Below are positions 21,963 through 31,122 of a stretch of DNA of 64,000 bases, piece after piece. Origin of the DNA: Rhynchopus sp. YZ270_cl-10 (Eukaryota; Euglenozoa; Diplonemea; Diplonemida; Diplonemidae). The stretch is taken from the NCBI GenBank assembly GCA_964035575.1, contig OZ037931.1:939567-1003566 (forward strand), read 5' to 3'. The position numbers and the translations under genes are program-made. Position 1 is the first letter of the stretch, and each line of letters starts with the position of its first letter. A model generated the notes under the pieces. It was given only the letters and a program-made list of their open reading frames with translations, was not told where the DNA came from and did not search any database.

Positions 21963-23105
21963 ATGCCGCATCTTAGCACCAATGTGCTGTACACTCGCGC
22001 TGTGAAAACGCATTTAACGTGGAACACTGTGGATCGCGACGCTGCTTGCAATAGAGAAGTGCGTGACGCGCAGGTTGCTGTGGAGACAGAGGTGCGGGAC
22101 GCACGCATGCATGAAGAGTACAACGCGCCGTTTACGATGCGGGAACACGGCTTTCAATTCGTGAGGGATGTGCCAAATACACTATCACAGCAAAGCTTTG
22201 ACACGAACGACCGCGATGCGATAGAAGCAACACACAGCAGGGAGGTGGCGGCGGCAGTGGCGTCGGTGCTTCCTGGTGGCGAGGTGGTGCCGTTTCACTA
22301 CGCATGTAGGCACAGCACCGCCAGCGGCACGGAGGGACACTTCCAGCGGCCAGCGACGGCGGTGCATTGTGACTACACATTCCATACGGCGGTACGTCTC
22401 TTCGACAAGCATGCGCGTCCGGAGCAGCGCAAAGGGCGTTTCATGATTCTCAACGCATGGCGCAATGTTGCGCCCACACCGGTACGCAACTATCACCTCG
22501 CAGTGTGCGATGCATCCTCCGTCGTCGCGCCAGACGACTTTGTTCAATGTGAGGTGATAAAGCTTGACGACAACCCACAGACATACCGTATGGACCCAAG
22601 CCACCGCAACTCCCCTGGACACAGATGGTGGCACTACCCAAACATGACACGCAACGAGCTGCTTCTCTTCGTGCAGTACGACTCAGATCCGACAGCGGTC
22701 GGGCGGTACTGCTTTCACTGCGCAGTCACCGACAGCACGGTTCCACCTGAAATCACACGGACCTCCTGCGAGACGCGTCTCATGGTCTTCTTCCCTGACC
22801 ACACACCGTGCACGATACCAGAGGTGCTCACGAAAGGAAGTGGTAAAATCGGGATCAGCATCGAGAAAATGATGTCGTCGCTATGCTATGCAAAGAGATG
22901 GCCGGAAGAGGGGCGGAAGTGGCTGTCGCAGGGTGTGCACAGCGGGCAGGTGGAAGGTGTCCTCAAGCAGTGGATACACCGTGCTGCGAAGCGAGGCGAC
23001 TTCATGCTAGAAGGCTTCACCGAGGCAGAGCTTGCCTTAGTGGCAGAAGGGATGATGGCAGGCAACCGTTTCGAGCGTGTTGCAAAGCAGTACCTCCCGC
23101 GGTGA
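21963..23105 (+). CDS. CmcJ/NvfI-family 2-oxoglutarate/Fe(II) oxygenase-like protein, paralogue 1
   Basis: One exon of 380 residues. The family is recognised from a chain of motifs: HCDYTFHTA with His135 and Asp137 (the HxD iron ligands), GRFMILNAWRNV, NYHLAVCDASSVVAPDDFV, HRWWHYPNMTRNELLLFVQYDSD, and YCFHCAV with His252 as the likely distal iron ligand, then ETRLMVFFPDH with the Arg expected to bind 2-oxoglutarate. Fungal and bacterial relatives (CmcJ/NvfI, GA4 desaturase-like) hydroxylate, desaturate or methoxylate secondary metabolites; the substrate here cannot be read from sequence. No signal peptide is seen, so it is probably cytosolic. It is followed by paralogues at 23502 and 26133 in the same direction, a local gene-duplication cluster. 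Confidence 0.85.
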   Translation: MPHLSTNVLYTRAVKTHLTWNTVDRDAACNREVRDAQVAVETEVRDARMHEEYNAPFTMREHGFQFVRDVPNTLSQQSFDTNDRDAIEATHSREVAAAVASVLPGGEVVPFHYACRHSTASGTEGHFQRPATAVHCDYTFHTAVRLFDKHARPEQRKGRFMILNAWRNVAPTPVRNYHLAVCDASSVVAPDDFVQCEVIKLDDNPQTYRMDPSHRNSPGHRWWHYPNMTRNELLLFVQYDSDPTAVGRYCFHCAVTDSTVPPEITRTSCETRLMVFFPDHTPCTIPEVLTKGSGKIGISIEKMMSSLCYAKRWPEEGRKWLSQGVHSGQVEGVLKQWIHRAAKRGDFMLEGFTEAELALVAEGMMAGNRFERVAKQYLPR

Positions 23106-23501
23106 GGGTTCTGGGGGGAGGGCAGGGCGGGTAAGGGTTTTCTCATGAGAGGGGGGTCGTAGGGGGGCCGCCCTTTCGAAACTTTCTTGTGTTTTAGATG
23201 TGATCCCGTGATAAAATAATATGGATTTTATTGTGCGGGAATGCGAACAAAGTTAAACGATTTTGAAATTTTTTGTATGTTTCACCACCAACACCAACAC
23301 CAACACCAACACCAACACCAACACCAACACCAACACCAACACCAACACCAACACCAACACCAACACCAACACCAACACCAACACCAACACCAACACCAAC
23401 ACCAACACCAACACCAACACCAACACCAACACCAACACCAACATCATCCCTTTGCAGTTCTTTCTTTTTGAGTTTCCCCCCCGATTTTTTCTGTCCGTAA
23501 T
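23106..23501. other. Short spacer with hexanucleotide array
   Basis: A short T/A-rich spacer between paralogues 1 and 2. It holds the CCAACA array at 23286-23442, then TTTGCAG at about 23457, which could serve as a splice acceptor for paralogue 2. Confidence 0.6.
23286..23442 (+). repeat. CCAACA hexanucleotide microsatellite
   Basis: About 26 perfect copies of CCAACA. It gives long open frames on both strands (Thr-Pro, Gln-His, Asn-Thr or Val-Leu repeats) that are artefacts of the unit length. Confidence 0.95.
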
Positions 23502-24683
23502 ATGGGTGAGTTCACATCGCACATCTTGTACACGAGAGCCACGAAAGGGGGGCTCACGCTGGACAGTGTGAACAACGACAACCCGTTCAACCAGATTGTT
23601 CATGATGCACAGATTGCGTTTCCGACGTTGGTGCGCGATGCGCGCGAGCGTGAACAACGCAGTGGAGAATCCTTCACGCTTGCGGCGCATGGGTTCCAGC
23701 TTTTGAAGGGTGTTCCGAACAGCGTTCCGAAGGAGAAATTTGAGAAGCTCGACAAGAAGTACGTTGAGGGGGCCCACTATAAGGAGATGGCGGACTGCAT
23801 CCACCGCGTTGTGCCTGGCGCTCATGTCATTCCGTTTCACTACCTTGCGCGGTCCAGCAAGTCTGGCGGCAACTACCATAAACCTGCAGACGTGGCGCAC
23901 CTGGACTACACCGTGCACACCGCGATGGAGCTCTTCGACACCTACGCTGAAGCGCATCTGCGGAGGGGGCGATTCATGGTAGTCAATGCGTGGCGCAACA
24001 TCTCCTCAACGCCCATCACGAACCACCACCTTGCGGTGTGCGAAGCAAAAAGTGTTGTTGCCCCCGACGACTTTGTGCCAATGGAGGTCATCAAATCGGC
24101 AGGGGAGTCGAACCTCACGTACCGCCTCGACCCCACCAGGAGACTCACCCACCACAGATGGTGGTACTACCCAAACATGCAGAGGGACGAAACACTGCTC
24201 TTCATGCAGTACGACTCAGAGCCCACCGCGCAGGCACGCTACTGCTTCCACACTGCAGTGGTAGACCCGCGGGCCGACCCAAACTTTGTCCGCACCTCCT
24301 TTGAAACACGCTTTCTGGTGTTGCTCCCAGATGCCAAGCCTGATTCCATTCCTGACATGGCCTCGGCTGGGCTCAACAAGATAGAGCGTATCGTCGCTAA
24401 GATGATCGAGTCGCTTGGGTACCCTACACTATGGCCTACGTCGGCCAAGTATTGGATGAAAAAGGGTATCTGGAAGAACGGTGCTGCAGGGGTCCAGAAG
24501 ACGGTCCAAGAGTGGATGGAGTACTCCGTTCAGAAGAAGGAGTTCGGCATGGATCGGCTGAGCAAAGAGGAGCTGGGGCAGGTGTACGCAGGGCTGATGG
24601 CGGACAACATCTTTGAGGTGACAGCCAAACGCCACTTCCCCGAGAAGGGAGGCAGCAACGATGCGGGCTGTTCTAGCTCTTGA
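23502..24683 (+). CDS. CmcJ/NvfI-family 2-oxoglutarate/Fe(II) oxygenase-like protein, paralogue 2
   Basis: One exon of 393 residues beginning MGEFTSHILYTRATK. The family motifs are intact: HLDYTVHTAMELFDT (HxD iron ligands), GRFMVVNAWRNIS, NHHLAVCEAKSVVAPDDFV, HRWWYYPNMQRDETLLFMQYDSE, YCFHTAVVDPRAD and ETRFLVLLPD. The C-terminal 120 residues are helical and end in a Cys/Ser tail (DAGCSSS). The last residues of paralogue 3 (QCASS) end in a similar way. Compared with paralogue 1, the iron-binding dyad and distal His are conserved, so all three could be active. A family F repeat begins 28 bases after the stop. Confidence 0.85.
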   Translation: MGEFTSHILYTRATKGGLTLDSVNNDNPFNQIVHDAQIAFPTLVRDAREREQRSGESFTLAAHGFQLLKGVPNSVPKEKFEKLDKKYVEGAHYKEMADCIHRVVPGAHVIPFHYLARSSKSGGNYHKPADVAHLDYTVHTAMELFDTYAEAHLRRGRFMVVNAWRNISSTPITNHHLAVCEAKSVVAPDDFVPMEVIKSAGESNLTYRLDPTRRLTHHRWWYYPNMQRDETLLFMQYDSEPTAQARYCFHTAVVDPRADPNFVRTSFETRFLVLLPDAKPDSIPDMASAGLNKIERIVAKMIESLGYPTLWPTSAKYWMKKGIWKNGAAGVQKTVQEWMEYSVQKKEFGMDRLSKEELGQVYAGLMADNIFEVTAKRHFPEKGGSNDAGCSSS

Positions 24684-24711
24684 AAAAGTGAGTGTTTTTT
24701 TTGTTATTCCT

Positions 24712-24830
24712 ACGAAGCTTGCTTTAAAAATAGTATTACCGGGTACGGTCGCCAATCATCCCTCAAAACAGGGGGATTTGGTGCAAAATCAACGAAAACA
24801 ACTTTACTTCCTACCCGATCCTACTATTTT
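24712..24830 (+). repeat. Family F structured repeat, copy 2
   Basis: The core (ACGGTCGCCAATCATCCCTC and the rest to AACAACTTTAC) is identical to copy 1 at 1376, yet the outer stem differs on both sides: AAATAGTA pairs with TACTATTT and CGGGTA with TACCCG, with a 4x4 internal loop. Confidence 0.75.
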
Positions 24831-25525
24831 GTGTTTTGTGTTTTGTGTTTTGTTTCGTATCTATCCAAGCTGTGTTGGTCAGCACCCTATCCACTTTTGT
24901 TTGCAGTTTTCCTTTGCCTGTTTCTGTGCCTGCGTCCGTGAGGCGTCTGTACTTTCAAATTCTCGTAATAGTGAACGCGTTGTGTTGCCTAAATTCTGCG
25001 CAGAGTTTCAAAACCCTTCGATCTGTGTACCATATCTAAGCATAACGACGCGCATTAATTATTGTTTTTCAAGTTTTTTTTCCCGCCCTGCGTCCGCCGA
25101 TGAACGGTGAGGTGCTTGCAACTCCTTTTTTTTTTGTTGTTATTGTTGTTTGGTTTGCTGTCCCTTTGATGTGAAAAAAAAAGCGCCCATTTGGAAAAGG
25201 ACGTACGTTAGTGCTGCAAAAGCCAAAAAGAAAAGAAAAGTAATACGAGACAACGACGTTTTGCAACTCTTTTGCATAGCTTGAAGGCAGAAGGTCGCTC
25301 TTCGTCGCCCCTTTCTTTTCTTTATGTCCTTCCATTCACTCATCATTTTCAAGGGAAATCACTGTAGATGTACCACCCTTTCGAATACAACTGTATGGTT
25401 CTGAGGACTCAAAACAAGGTTAATACCAAGCTAATGTACTGAAGTTTCAACTTTGTGCATAAAACATTTACTTTGCTTTCCCCCCCCCCCCCTTTCTGAG
25501 AATTCTCTCCACTTTGTTTCCGTTG

Positions 25526-25655
25526 ATTGTGTGTACGAGAGGCACATTCATCTTACAAATTTCATTTAAAGTGACTAAGCACGAGAGTCTTGGGTTCACT
25601 TCTCTTTATCCACAGATGTGTGTTGTACGAGAGCCACATGCATTCTGACACGTTT
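25526..25655 (+). repeat. Family A-B-A repeat cluster
   Basis: Three units in a row: A (GTACGAGAGGCACATTCATC), B (GTGACTAAGCACGAGAGTCT) and A (TGTACGAGAGCCACATGCAT). Confidence 0.55.
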
Positions 25656-26132
25656 TCTCTTATTTGGTTCCTCTGTACTTACCGTTTTTTGTTTGTTGTT
25701 GATTTTTGTTTCGTTCACAACCTTTGATCTGCCCGTTGATGTCTTTCAAAAAATATATAAAAAAATAAGCGTTCAAAAATCCCAGACAGAAAAAGGCCAC
25801 CCTTGATAGGGATCTCCTTTATTTCTGCAACCCTGCCAAATTCCCTGATTCCGCTGTGGTTTTTTGTAGAAAAGACTCTGTTTTTGAGGTTTTTGTTCTC
25901 TTTTTTTTTTTTTTTGTTCTTTTTTGGGACCCCCCAACGCAACGGGCTCCGTCTCCTCTCTCCGTTCTATCCAACAATATTTGAGCAAAAAATAAAAACA
26001 AAATAAAATCACTCATCAGTGACAACCATTTCTACGTACTTTAAAAAAACACATACTGACCCCCCCTCGAAACACAGCTTGTAGGAAAGGCACTTCACAA
26101 AACCCCCCCCAAAAAAAAGCACACAAAAAACG

Positions 26133-27293
26133 ATGGGCGACTTCACCACAACAATCAACTACACGCGTGCAGTGCGGTCGTGTCTGACGTACGATGCGAC
26201 AAATCTGGCAAGTCCCTGCAACGCTGAGCTTGCTGCAGCGCAGGTGGGTATCCCGATGGAGGTGAAGGACGCACGCGGATTGGAGGCACGTGGCGCCTGT
26301 TTCAGCCTTGAGCGGCACGGCTTCCAGCTGGTGAAGAACGTTGCAAGCAAGGTGCCGACTTCGTCGTACGCAAACGACGACATGGCGCTGATCGAAGACG
26401 TGCACCACAAGGAGGTGGCTGCCTGTGTGCAGCACGCCCTCCCAGGTGCGGTGGTCGTGCCGTTCAACTCTCTCGTGCGGTCGAGCAGCCCCGGCGCGCA
26501 CGACGCACCCGCAGGCGCAGCACACTGCGACTACACCGTGCACACAGCGGTGCAGCTCTTCGACCGCATCGCACGGCCGGGTCAGCGTAAAGGCCGCTTC
26601 ATCGTGCTCAACGCATGGCGCAACGTGGCTGACGCACCCATACAGAACCACCACCTCGCAGTGTGCGACGCCAGGTCTGTCACAGCACCCGACGACTTCG
26701 TGCACCTGGACCTGATCAAGCCCGACGATACGCTGCACACATACCGCATGGACCCAACACACAGGAACACACCTGGACACAGGTGGTGGTACTTCCCTGC
26801 GATGACACGCAGCGAGGTGCTGCTCTTCATGCAGTACGACTCGCTGGCAACCGCGCAGGCACGCTACTGCTTCCACACTGCAGTGGTCGACCCGCGGGCC
26901 CCATCTGCACACCGCACGTCGTGCGAGACGCGGATGGTGGCCTTCTTTCCAGAGCACACACCGTGTACGATACCTGAAATCGTTCTGAAGGGCAGCGAGC
27001 GTGTTGGCCTAGCAATGCAGAAGATGGTCGAGGCGCTCAACTACCCTACACACTGGCCGGAAGAGGCACGGAAGTGGATGGCGCGCGGTGTGTGGCGTGT
27101 TGGTGCTGACAAAACGTTGCGTCAGTGGGTTGCCTTTGCGACACCGAAGAACGAGTTTGGGTTGGGCGACATGTCGAATGAGGAGCGTGAACAGCTCGTC
27201 AGAGGACTCCTCGACAGCAAGAAGTTCGAGGACAATGCAAAACGCAACTTCCCCGAGCCGCCCCAGAAGGACTCTCAGTGCGCCAGCTCGTAG
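26133..27293 (+). CDS. CmcJ/NvfI-family 2-oxoglutarate/Fe(II) oxygenase-like protein, paralogue 3
   Basis: One exon of 386 residues beginning MGDFTTTINYTRAVR. The motifs HCDYTVHTAVQLFDR, GRFIVLNAWRNVA, NHHLAVCDARSVTAPDDFV, HRWWYFPAMTRSEVLLFMQY, YCFHTAVVDPRAP and ETRMVAFFPEHTPCTIPEI are in the same order as in the other two copies. It shares HTPCTIPE with paralogue 1 and the YCFHTAVVDPRA block with paralogue 2. The C-terminus ends KDSQCASS. Gene spacing of 0.4 and 1.4 kb and one orientation suggest tandem duplication. Substrate unknown. Confidence 0.85.
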   Translation: MGDFTTTINYTRAVRSCLTYDATNLASPCNAELAAAQVGIPMEVKDARGLEARGACFSLERHGFQLVKNVASKVPTSSYANDDMALIEDVHHKEVAACVQHALPGAVVVPFNSLVRSSSPGAHDAPAGAAHCDYTVHTAVQLFDRIARPGQRKGRFIVLNAWRNVADAPIQNHHLAVCDARSVTAPDDFVHLDLIKPDDTLHTYRMDPTHRNTPGHRWWYFPAMTRSEVLLFMQYDSLATAQARYCFHTAVVDPRAPSAHRTSCETRMVAFFPEHTPCTIPEIVLKGSERVGLAMQKMVEALNYPTHWPEEARKWMARGVWRVGADKTLRQWVAFATPKNEFGLGDMSNEEREQLVRGLLDSKKFEDNAKRNFPEPPQKDSQCASS

Positions 27294-27970
27294 TGTGCAG
27301 GGAAGGGAAGCGCCACCCCACCCCCGTCTCCCATATAGAAGGTAGCACCGTGAATGCCTGAACCATAACTGTCTTTTCTTTGCCCTTTCTCTTGTTTGAA
27401 GACACTCTACCATCTATTTTTAACGTTTTTTTTTTGTTCGTTTAGGGACTTCTGCTTTCATCCAAATAGCTGGCATTGTACGTGGGTCAGTCGGAGGTGC
27501 CTGCATTGATAACTTCACTTTGTTCTCTTTGGTGTGCACACTTTATGTTGCTTCCTCACCCCTTGTGTTATCTTGCTTGATGTGTGTGCACGAGACGGCG
27601 CGCATTTCGTCAAAGGTTTCTTCTTAGGTGACCAAACACGAGAGGCTTAGGTTCATCTATAAACTTTTCTTTTCTTCTGACTGCTCTCTAGGGATGGTAG
27701 TCCACAAGCAAACAAAACAATTTTCTTCTGACTGTCTTCGTCGAATTTTCTCTCTTTTTGACTGTCAATGTCTTCGCTCACCTTTTTTATGTTTTTTTGC
27801 TTCGCTCAATGCACATTAGGGCAAACCCACCTGCTCCCTTACCTTATCCACACAAAAGTACACATCGGGTCAAAACCTATGAACAAGCTTTTATGTATTC
27901 AAAAACACCTCTTCTCTCCTCTTCTCCTTCCTCCAACAAAACACACAAAACCAGAAGAAACACTGTTATA
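27294..27970. other. Spacer with A/B repeats
   Basis: The sequence is AT-rich with a family D-like segment at about 27455-27520 and a family A plus B pair at 27580-27670. ACATTAG at 27819 is a possible acceptor for the next gene. Confidence 0.5.
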
Positions 27971-29201
27971 ATGGGGAAAGCTGGACAAGGGAGCAGGTCG
28001 GGGAGGAGAGAACATCTTGCCGAAGATAAATTCTTGAAAGAACTGGAAAAGATGTACGCACAGGGGCGTGTGGAGGGCAACGGCAACGTGACTGTGTCGA
28101 TATCACGCATGGCGGATAAGCACATCAAGGCACCCAAGCCGACCGGTGCGAAGAAGGGCAAGAAGGAAGAGCCCGCGCCGTCTGGTGCCGTGACAAAGGG
28201 ATCCCACGCGATTGTGCGTGGCAAGCGGAAGGGAGTCTCCATCTCCTGCCTTGTGGCTTCGGATGACATTTTGAAATTCCACGTATGTCAATTTTTGAAT
28301 CCCGTCGAGATCAAACGCGCGAGATTTTCATACAGGACCTTCTCACAAACTTTTCGGTGACACTAGGTGTGTCTTCACGTGCTCCTCGAATCCGCACTGC
28401 GAGACGTGAGCTTTGCACACAGTGCATTTCTCCGTGCGGGACGTGGCAGCCTTCGCTTTGCACCACCCATTCTTCTTTCTCGCGCCGATGTGCTGCGACA
28501 GATATCGCTCTCCCTGGCACCAGTAGACACCAGGTACACTGGTAGGGCTGCACTGCTCCGTACCCATCGTCGTATGAGGAGGGGCACTCTTCAGAAGATT
28601 CAGACTGCGCAGACGGCGACAAAGTGCAGGTGTAAATGCCACACCATTCTCTTGCTCCCACGAGCCACTAGCCATGTACAGCTGAAAAGCCGATGGCCCA
28701 GGCCATCCACCCAAAGACGAGTCTTCTTCTGCATCTTCAGCTAGGTTCTTCCACTTCTTCGACTTCGTCCCCTTCGTATTCACCGTATTACCCCTCGTCC
28801 CCATCGTCCCCTCGTATCCCCTCGTACTACCCCTCATATTACACCTCGTCCCGTTCGTCGCTTCCACCACAATCGTCCATTAGCACAGTGAGTACACTGT
28901 ACTGCAGGCGACAACAACTGCACTTATCGGGGGGATGTCTTGGCTCTGGAATCAATGAAGACCGCAGCTCGCGATATTCAATGGGAATTGCAGACACACA
29001 AGCGACCCCCTTTATTTTTTAAGACAACCTTTTTTTCCCCCCCAACGCAACACCAAAAAAAAAAAAAAAAACAGGCAAACATGGCGTCGAGTTTACGAGG
29101 AAACATCGACAACTTGAAACGGCCGGAAAAGAAGCCCAAAGCAAAGAAGGCTCCCCAGGCACCGTCCTCCCCTGTTGCGGCGTCCCCTGAGCCGAAAAAA
29201 G
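27971..29201 (+). CDS. Small Lys-rich protein, 3' end unresolved
   Basis: Exon 1, 27971-28282, encodes 104 residues (MGKAGQGSRSGRREHLAEDK at the start, then EKMYAQGRVEGNG and a basic KKGKKEEPAPSG linker, ending SISCLVASDDILKFH). It is followed by a good GTATGT donor at 28283. A second exon at 29075-29201, after an A-rich tract and ACAG, joins in phase and adds ANMASSLRGNIDNLKRPEKK and a Lys/Pro/Ala-rich stretch before a GTATGG donor at 29202. The final exon was not found; the following 1.9 kb contains an inverted-repeat element. Alternatively exon 1 reads on to a TGA, ending FSYRTFSQTFR at 28360, and 29081 starts a separate gene. No known domain; the basic composition suggests RNA- or chromatin-binding. 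Confidence 0.55.
28343..28837 (-). CDS. Possible C2H2 zinc-finger protein on the opposite strand
   Basis: An antisense frame of 164 residues from the ATG at 28837 to a stop at 28343. The C-terminal half reads GVYWCQGERYLSQHIGARKK, a WCKAKA segment and then CTVCKAHVSQCGFEEHVKTH, which fits C-x2-C-x11-H-x3-H, a classic C2H2 zinc finger. The upstream CQGERYLSQH may be a divergent second finger. The N-terminus is low complexity (TRG and TKG repeats from a CGT/CCC-rich microsatellite), so the true start is unsure. This is the only apparent - strand gene in the window. It lies in the proposed intron of the Lys-rich gene, or converges with it tail to tail. It may be a gene fragment. Confidence 0.45.
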   Translation of the reverse strand: MRGSTRGYEGTMGTRGNTVNTKGTKSKKWKNLAEDAEEDSSLGGWPGPSAFQLYMASGSWEQENGVAFTPALCRRLRSLNLLKSAPPHTTMGTEQCSPTSVPGVYWCQGERYLSQHIGARKKNGWCKAKAATSRTEKCTVCKAHVSQCGFEEHVKTHLVSPKSL

Positions 29202-29270
29202 GTATGGTGCATGCTCCCCTTGGTCATACCCCCCTAAGGCGAATACGAATGAGTAATCGGGATATGCCTA

Positions 29271-29337
29271 GTGGTGGCTGTGTTGTGCTGAATTGCCCAC
29301 CATTAATACATAATGCACATCACAATACAGCCACCAC
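29271..29337. repeat. 67-bp hairpin MITE-like repeat with TA flanks
   Basis: GTGGTGGCTGT at the left end is the inverse complement of ACAGCCACCAC at the right, and each end abuts TA (29269-29270 and 29338-29339). The pattern fits a minimal Tc1/mariner-type MITE. Confidence 0.6.
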
Positions 29338-29486
29338 TATCACCCCTCCTCCCAACACCCACTTCCAAAGCACATTTTTAAAGACCACCAAAGCAAAAAG
29401 AGCACAAAGCAAGAAACAACAACTTTCATTCAAACTCCCACTCCCCAAAGCAATACAAGAGAGAACCAACCTTTTTTATTCGTCTT

Positions 29487-30306
29487 TTTGCGGAGGTCAC
29501 GTACAATTTCTACAGGGGGCAGTGAAATAAGAATGGCATTATTCAACTCACGTGAAATAAAGTTTTGGTCGTAAAATAGCCGTAGCGTGAAAATAAGATG
29601 CCTTTATTCGTTTTTTATTTTCACTCGAGCCTTATTTCACGCAGAGAAATACGTTGGAGTAGCCGCGAAAACGCACTTTATTCACAGTAATATAAAGCTT
29701 TTTTTTGCGTGAAAATAAAGTGAAATAAAATCCTTTTATTTTCACGCACTGTTTCCGCTCAGAATACACCACTATTTCAGGCCATTTTTGGCTTAAAAAA
29801 GTCCAAAAATGAATTATTTTGTGTCAATACAGTGAATACAGCACGTCTGTGACACACAACGCGGATAAGTCGACCTGTGTGGGCACAGGTGCGACCGGAT
29901 TCACTGGCGCAAGCTGTGGCGAGTGTGCTGCGGGCTACATCGGTTACCACAGACGACGTGCACTGCAGCTCGCACAGCAGTGCTGTGATACACAACGTGA
30001 ACAAGACGGAGTGCTCGTGCACGTGCAACGCTCGCTTTGCTGGTGCGACGTGCGACGTGAGACGAGTGTGCTGCTGGGTTTGCGGGGTACCCGAATTGCA
30101 CTGAAGCTGCCCAGCACGCACACTCCATTTGTCACCAAAAAAGTGAGATACTATGTGCATAAAAACCACGATTCTGCCTCAGGACTTTTCCAACTTGCTT
30201 TTTGGGCCGTCACAAACACCACCGTAGACAAAACACGTATATTTTTTCATAACACCTACCCTATTTGACTGCCCCCCTGTAGAAATTGTACTTTGACCTC
30301 CGCAAA
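29487..30306. mobile_element. Inverted-repeat element carrying EGF-like coding fragments
   Basis: The left arm (TTTGCGGAGGTCACGTACAA, then TTTCTACAGGGGGCAGT) and the right arm 30267-30306 are inverse complements with a few differences. The outer 200 bases on the left hold many GTGAAATAA or GTGAAAATAA motifs in both orientations. The centre (29820-30110) is unlike the rest: GC-rich and protein-like. It could be a non-autonomous DNA transposon that picked up host exon sequence. The neighbouring 30331-30473 is another palindrome of the same GTGAAATAAGATTC motif. Confidence 0.6.
29820..30110 (+). pseudogene. EGF-like repeat fragment
   Basis: One frame reads SVTHNADKSTCVGTGATGFT and then GASCGECAAGYIG. 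About 100 bases later, in another frame, comes SAVIHNVNKTECSCTCNARF and AGATCD. The two blocks are clearly repeats of one another (S.V.HN..K..C, then G.TGA.C), as in tandem EGF-like extracellular domains. The shift of frame between blocks and the absence of a start or stop context indicate a captured fragment, not a working gene. No complete gene of this type is present in the window. Confidence 0.5.
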
Positions 30307-30330
30307 CGCTGAATAAAATTTGTATTCATG

Positions 30331-30473
30331 TGAAATAAGATTCATATTTCACGCTCCCTGGCCTGGAGACACGCGTTTCATAATTTTCACTCGCTACGCT
30401 CGTGAAAATTAACCCACTTGTGACTCCAGTCCGGGAGCGTGAAATAAAGGGAATCTTATTTCACGTGAATAAA
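30331..30473. repeat. Palindromic GTGAAATAAG element
   Basis: GTGAAATAAGATTC...ATTTCACGCTCCC at the left is repeated inversely at 30430-30470. The centre contains the hairpin TTTTCACTCGCTACGCTCGT followed by GAAAA. Confidence 0.6.
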
Positions 30474-31122
30474 TAGTTATTTTTCGTCTTTTTAAGTTTT
30501 TAACCACTTTTTTCATTAACCCCCCCTCTTCCAAGATCACCCACCAATCGTCCCCACCACAGAGTAAAAACCTTTAGACTAGAGTGCGTTTCTTGCTGGC
30601 TAAGAAGGGTCTCGGGGAGGGGGGTTGAGCGGTTAACGTGGGGGAAAGCACAACAGCCCTTTTGGTGCTGTCGCGATCCTCTAGAAGACAAATTGAAGAA
30701 GAAAAAAAAGGGGAGAGCAAAAAGTCCTTTTTCTGTTCATCTCATCCAAAAACGACAGAAAAAAAATAGGGAAAAAATAAGGAAAAAAGTACGGTCAAAA
30801 GAGAAAAGGAATTTGTAGGACAAAAGGAAACAAAGCGGGCGGGGGTGGTGGTCGAAAACGTGACCTTTTTTTTTCTTTTCTTTTTTTTTTTTTTTGAGTG
30901 AATCGATGAGCACTGCAAAAAAAAGAGGTTCTTATTTCCTATCTCCTTTACCTCCACCCCCCCCTCCCCCTTCTCCCTTCTCTCCCTTCTCTTCCAATCC
31001 CACTTAGCAGGAATTTGTATTTTTTTTTGTTTTTCTTTTTTTTGTTTTTCTTTTTTGTTCAATTTTGATCAAAGCAAAGTTTAAAATAAAGCAATGGTAG
31101 CGGCAGTTGTGGTGGTGACATT
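30474..31122. other. Spacer and probable 5' leader of the kinase gene
   Basis: The sequence is AT-rich and low complexity with a very strong pyrimidine tract (about 30948-31000) ending CACTTAGCAG at 31010, a likely splice acceptor. A 10-codon upstream ORF (31094-31126, MVAAVVVVTL) has a stop that overlaps the kinase start as ATGA. Confidence 0.6.

Larger units (their letters stand above)
24684..26132. other. Spacer with repeats
   Basis: No gene seen. It holds a family F copy (24712-24830), family D tails (24918-24960 and 25088-25124), an A-B-A repeat cluster (25526-25655), and T-rich low complexity. CAACACAG-like acceptor candidates precede the next ATG (CAG at 26075-26077). Confidence 0.55.

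Noticed and set aside
23241-23957. Frames through the CCAACA array on both strands
   Set aside because: Microsatellite artefact; the real gene starts at 23502.
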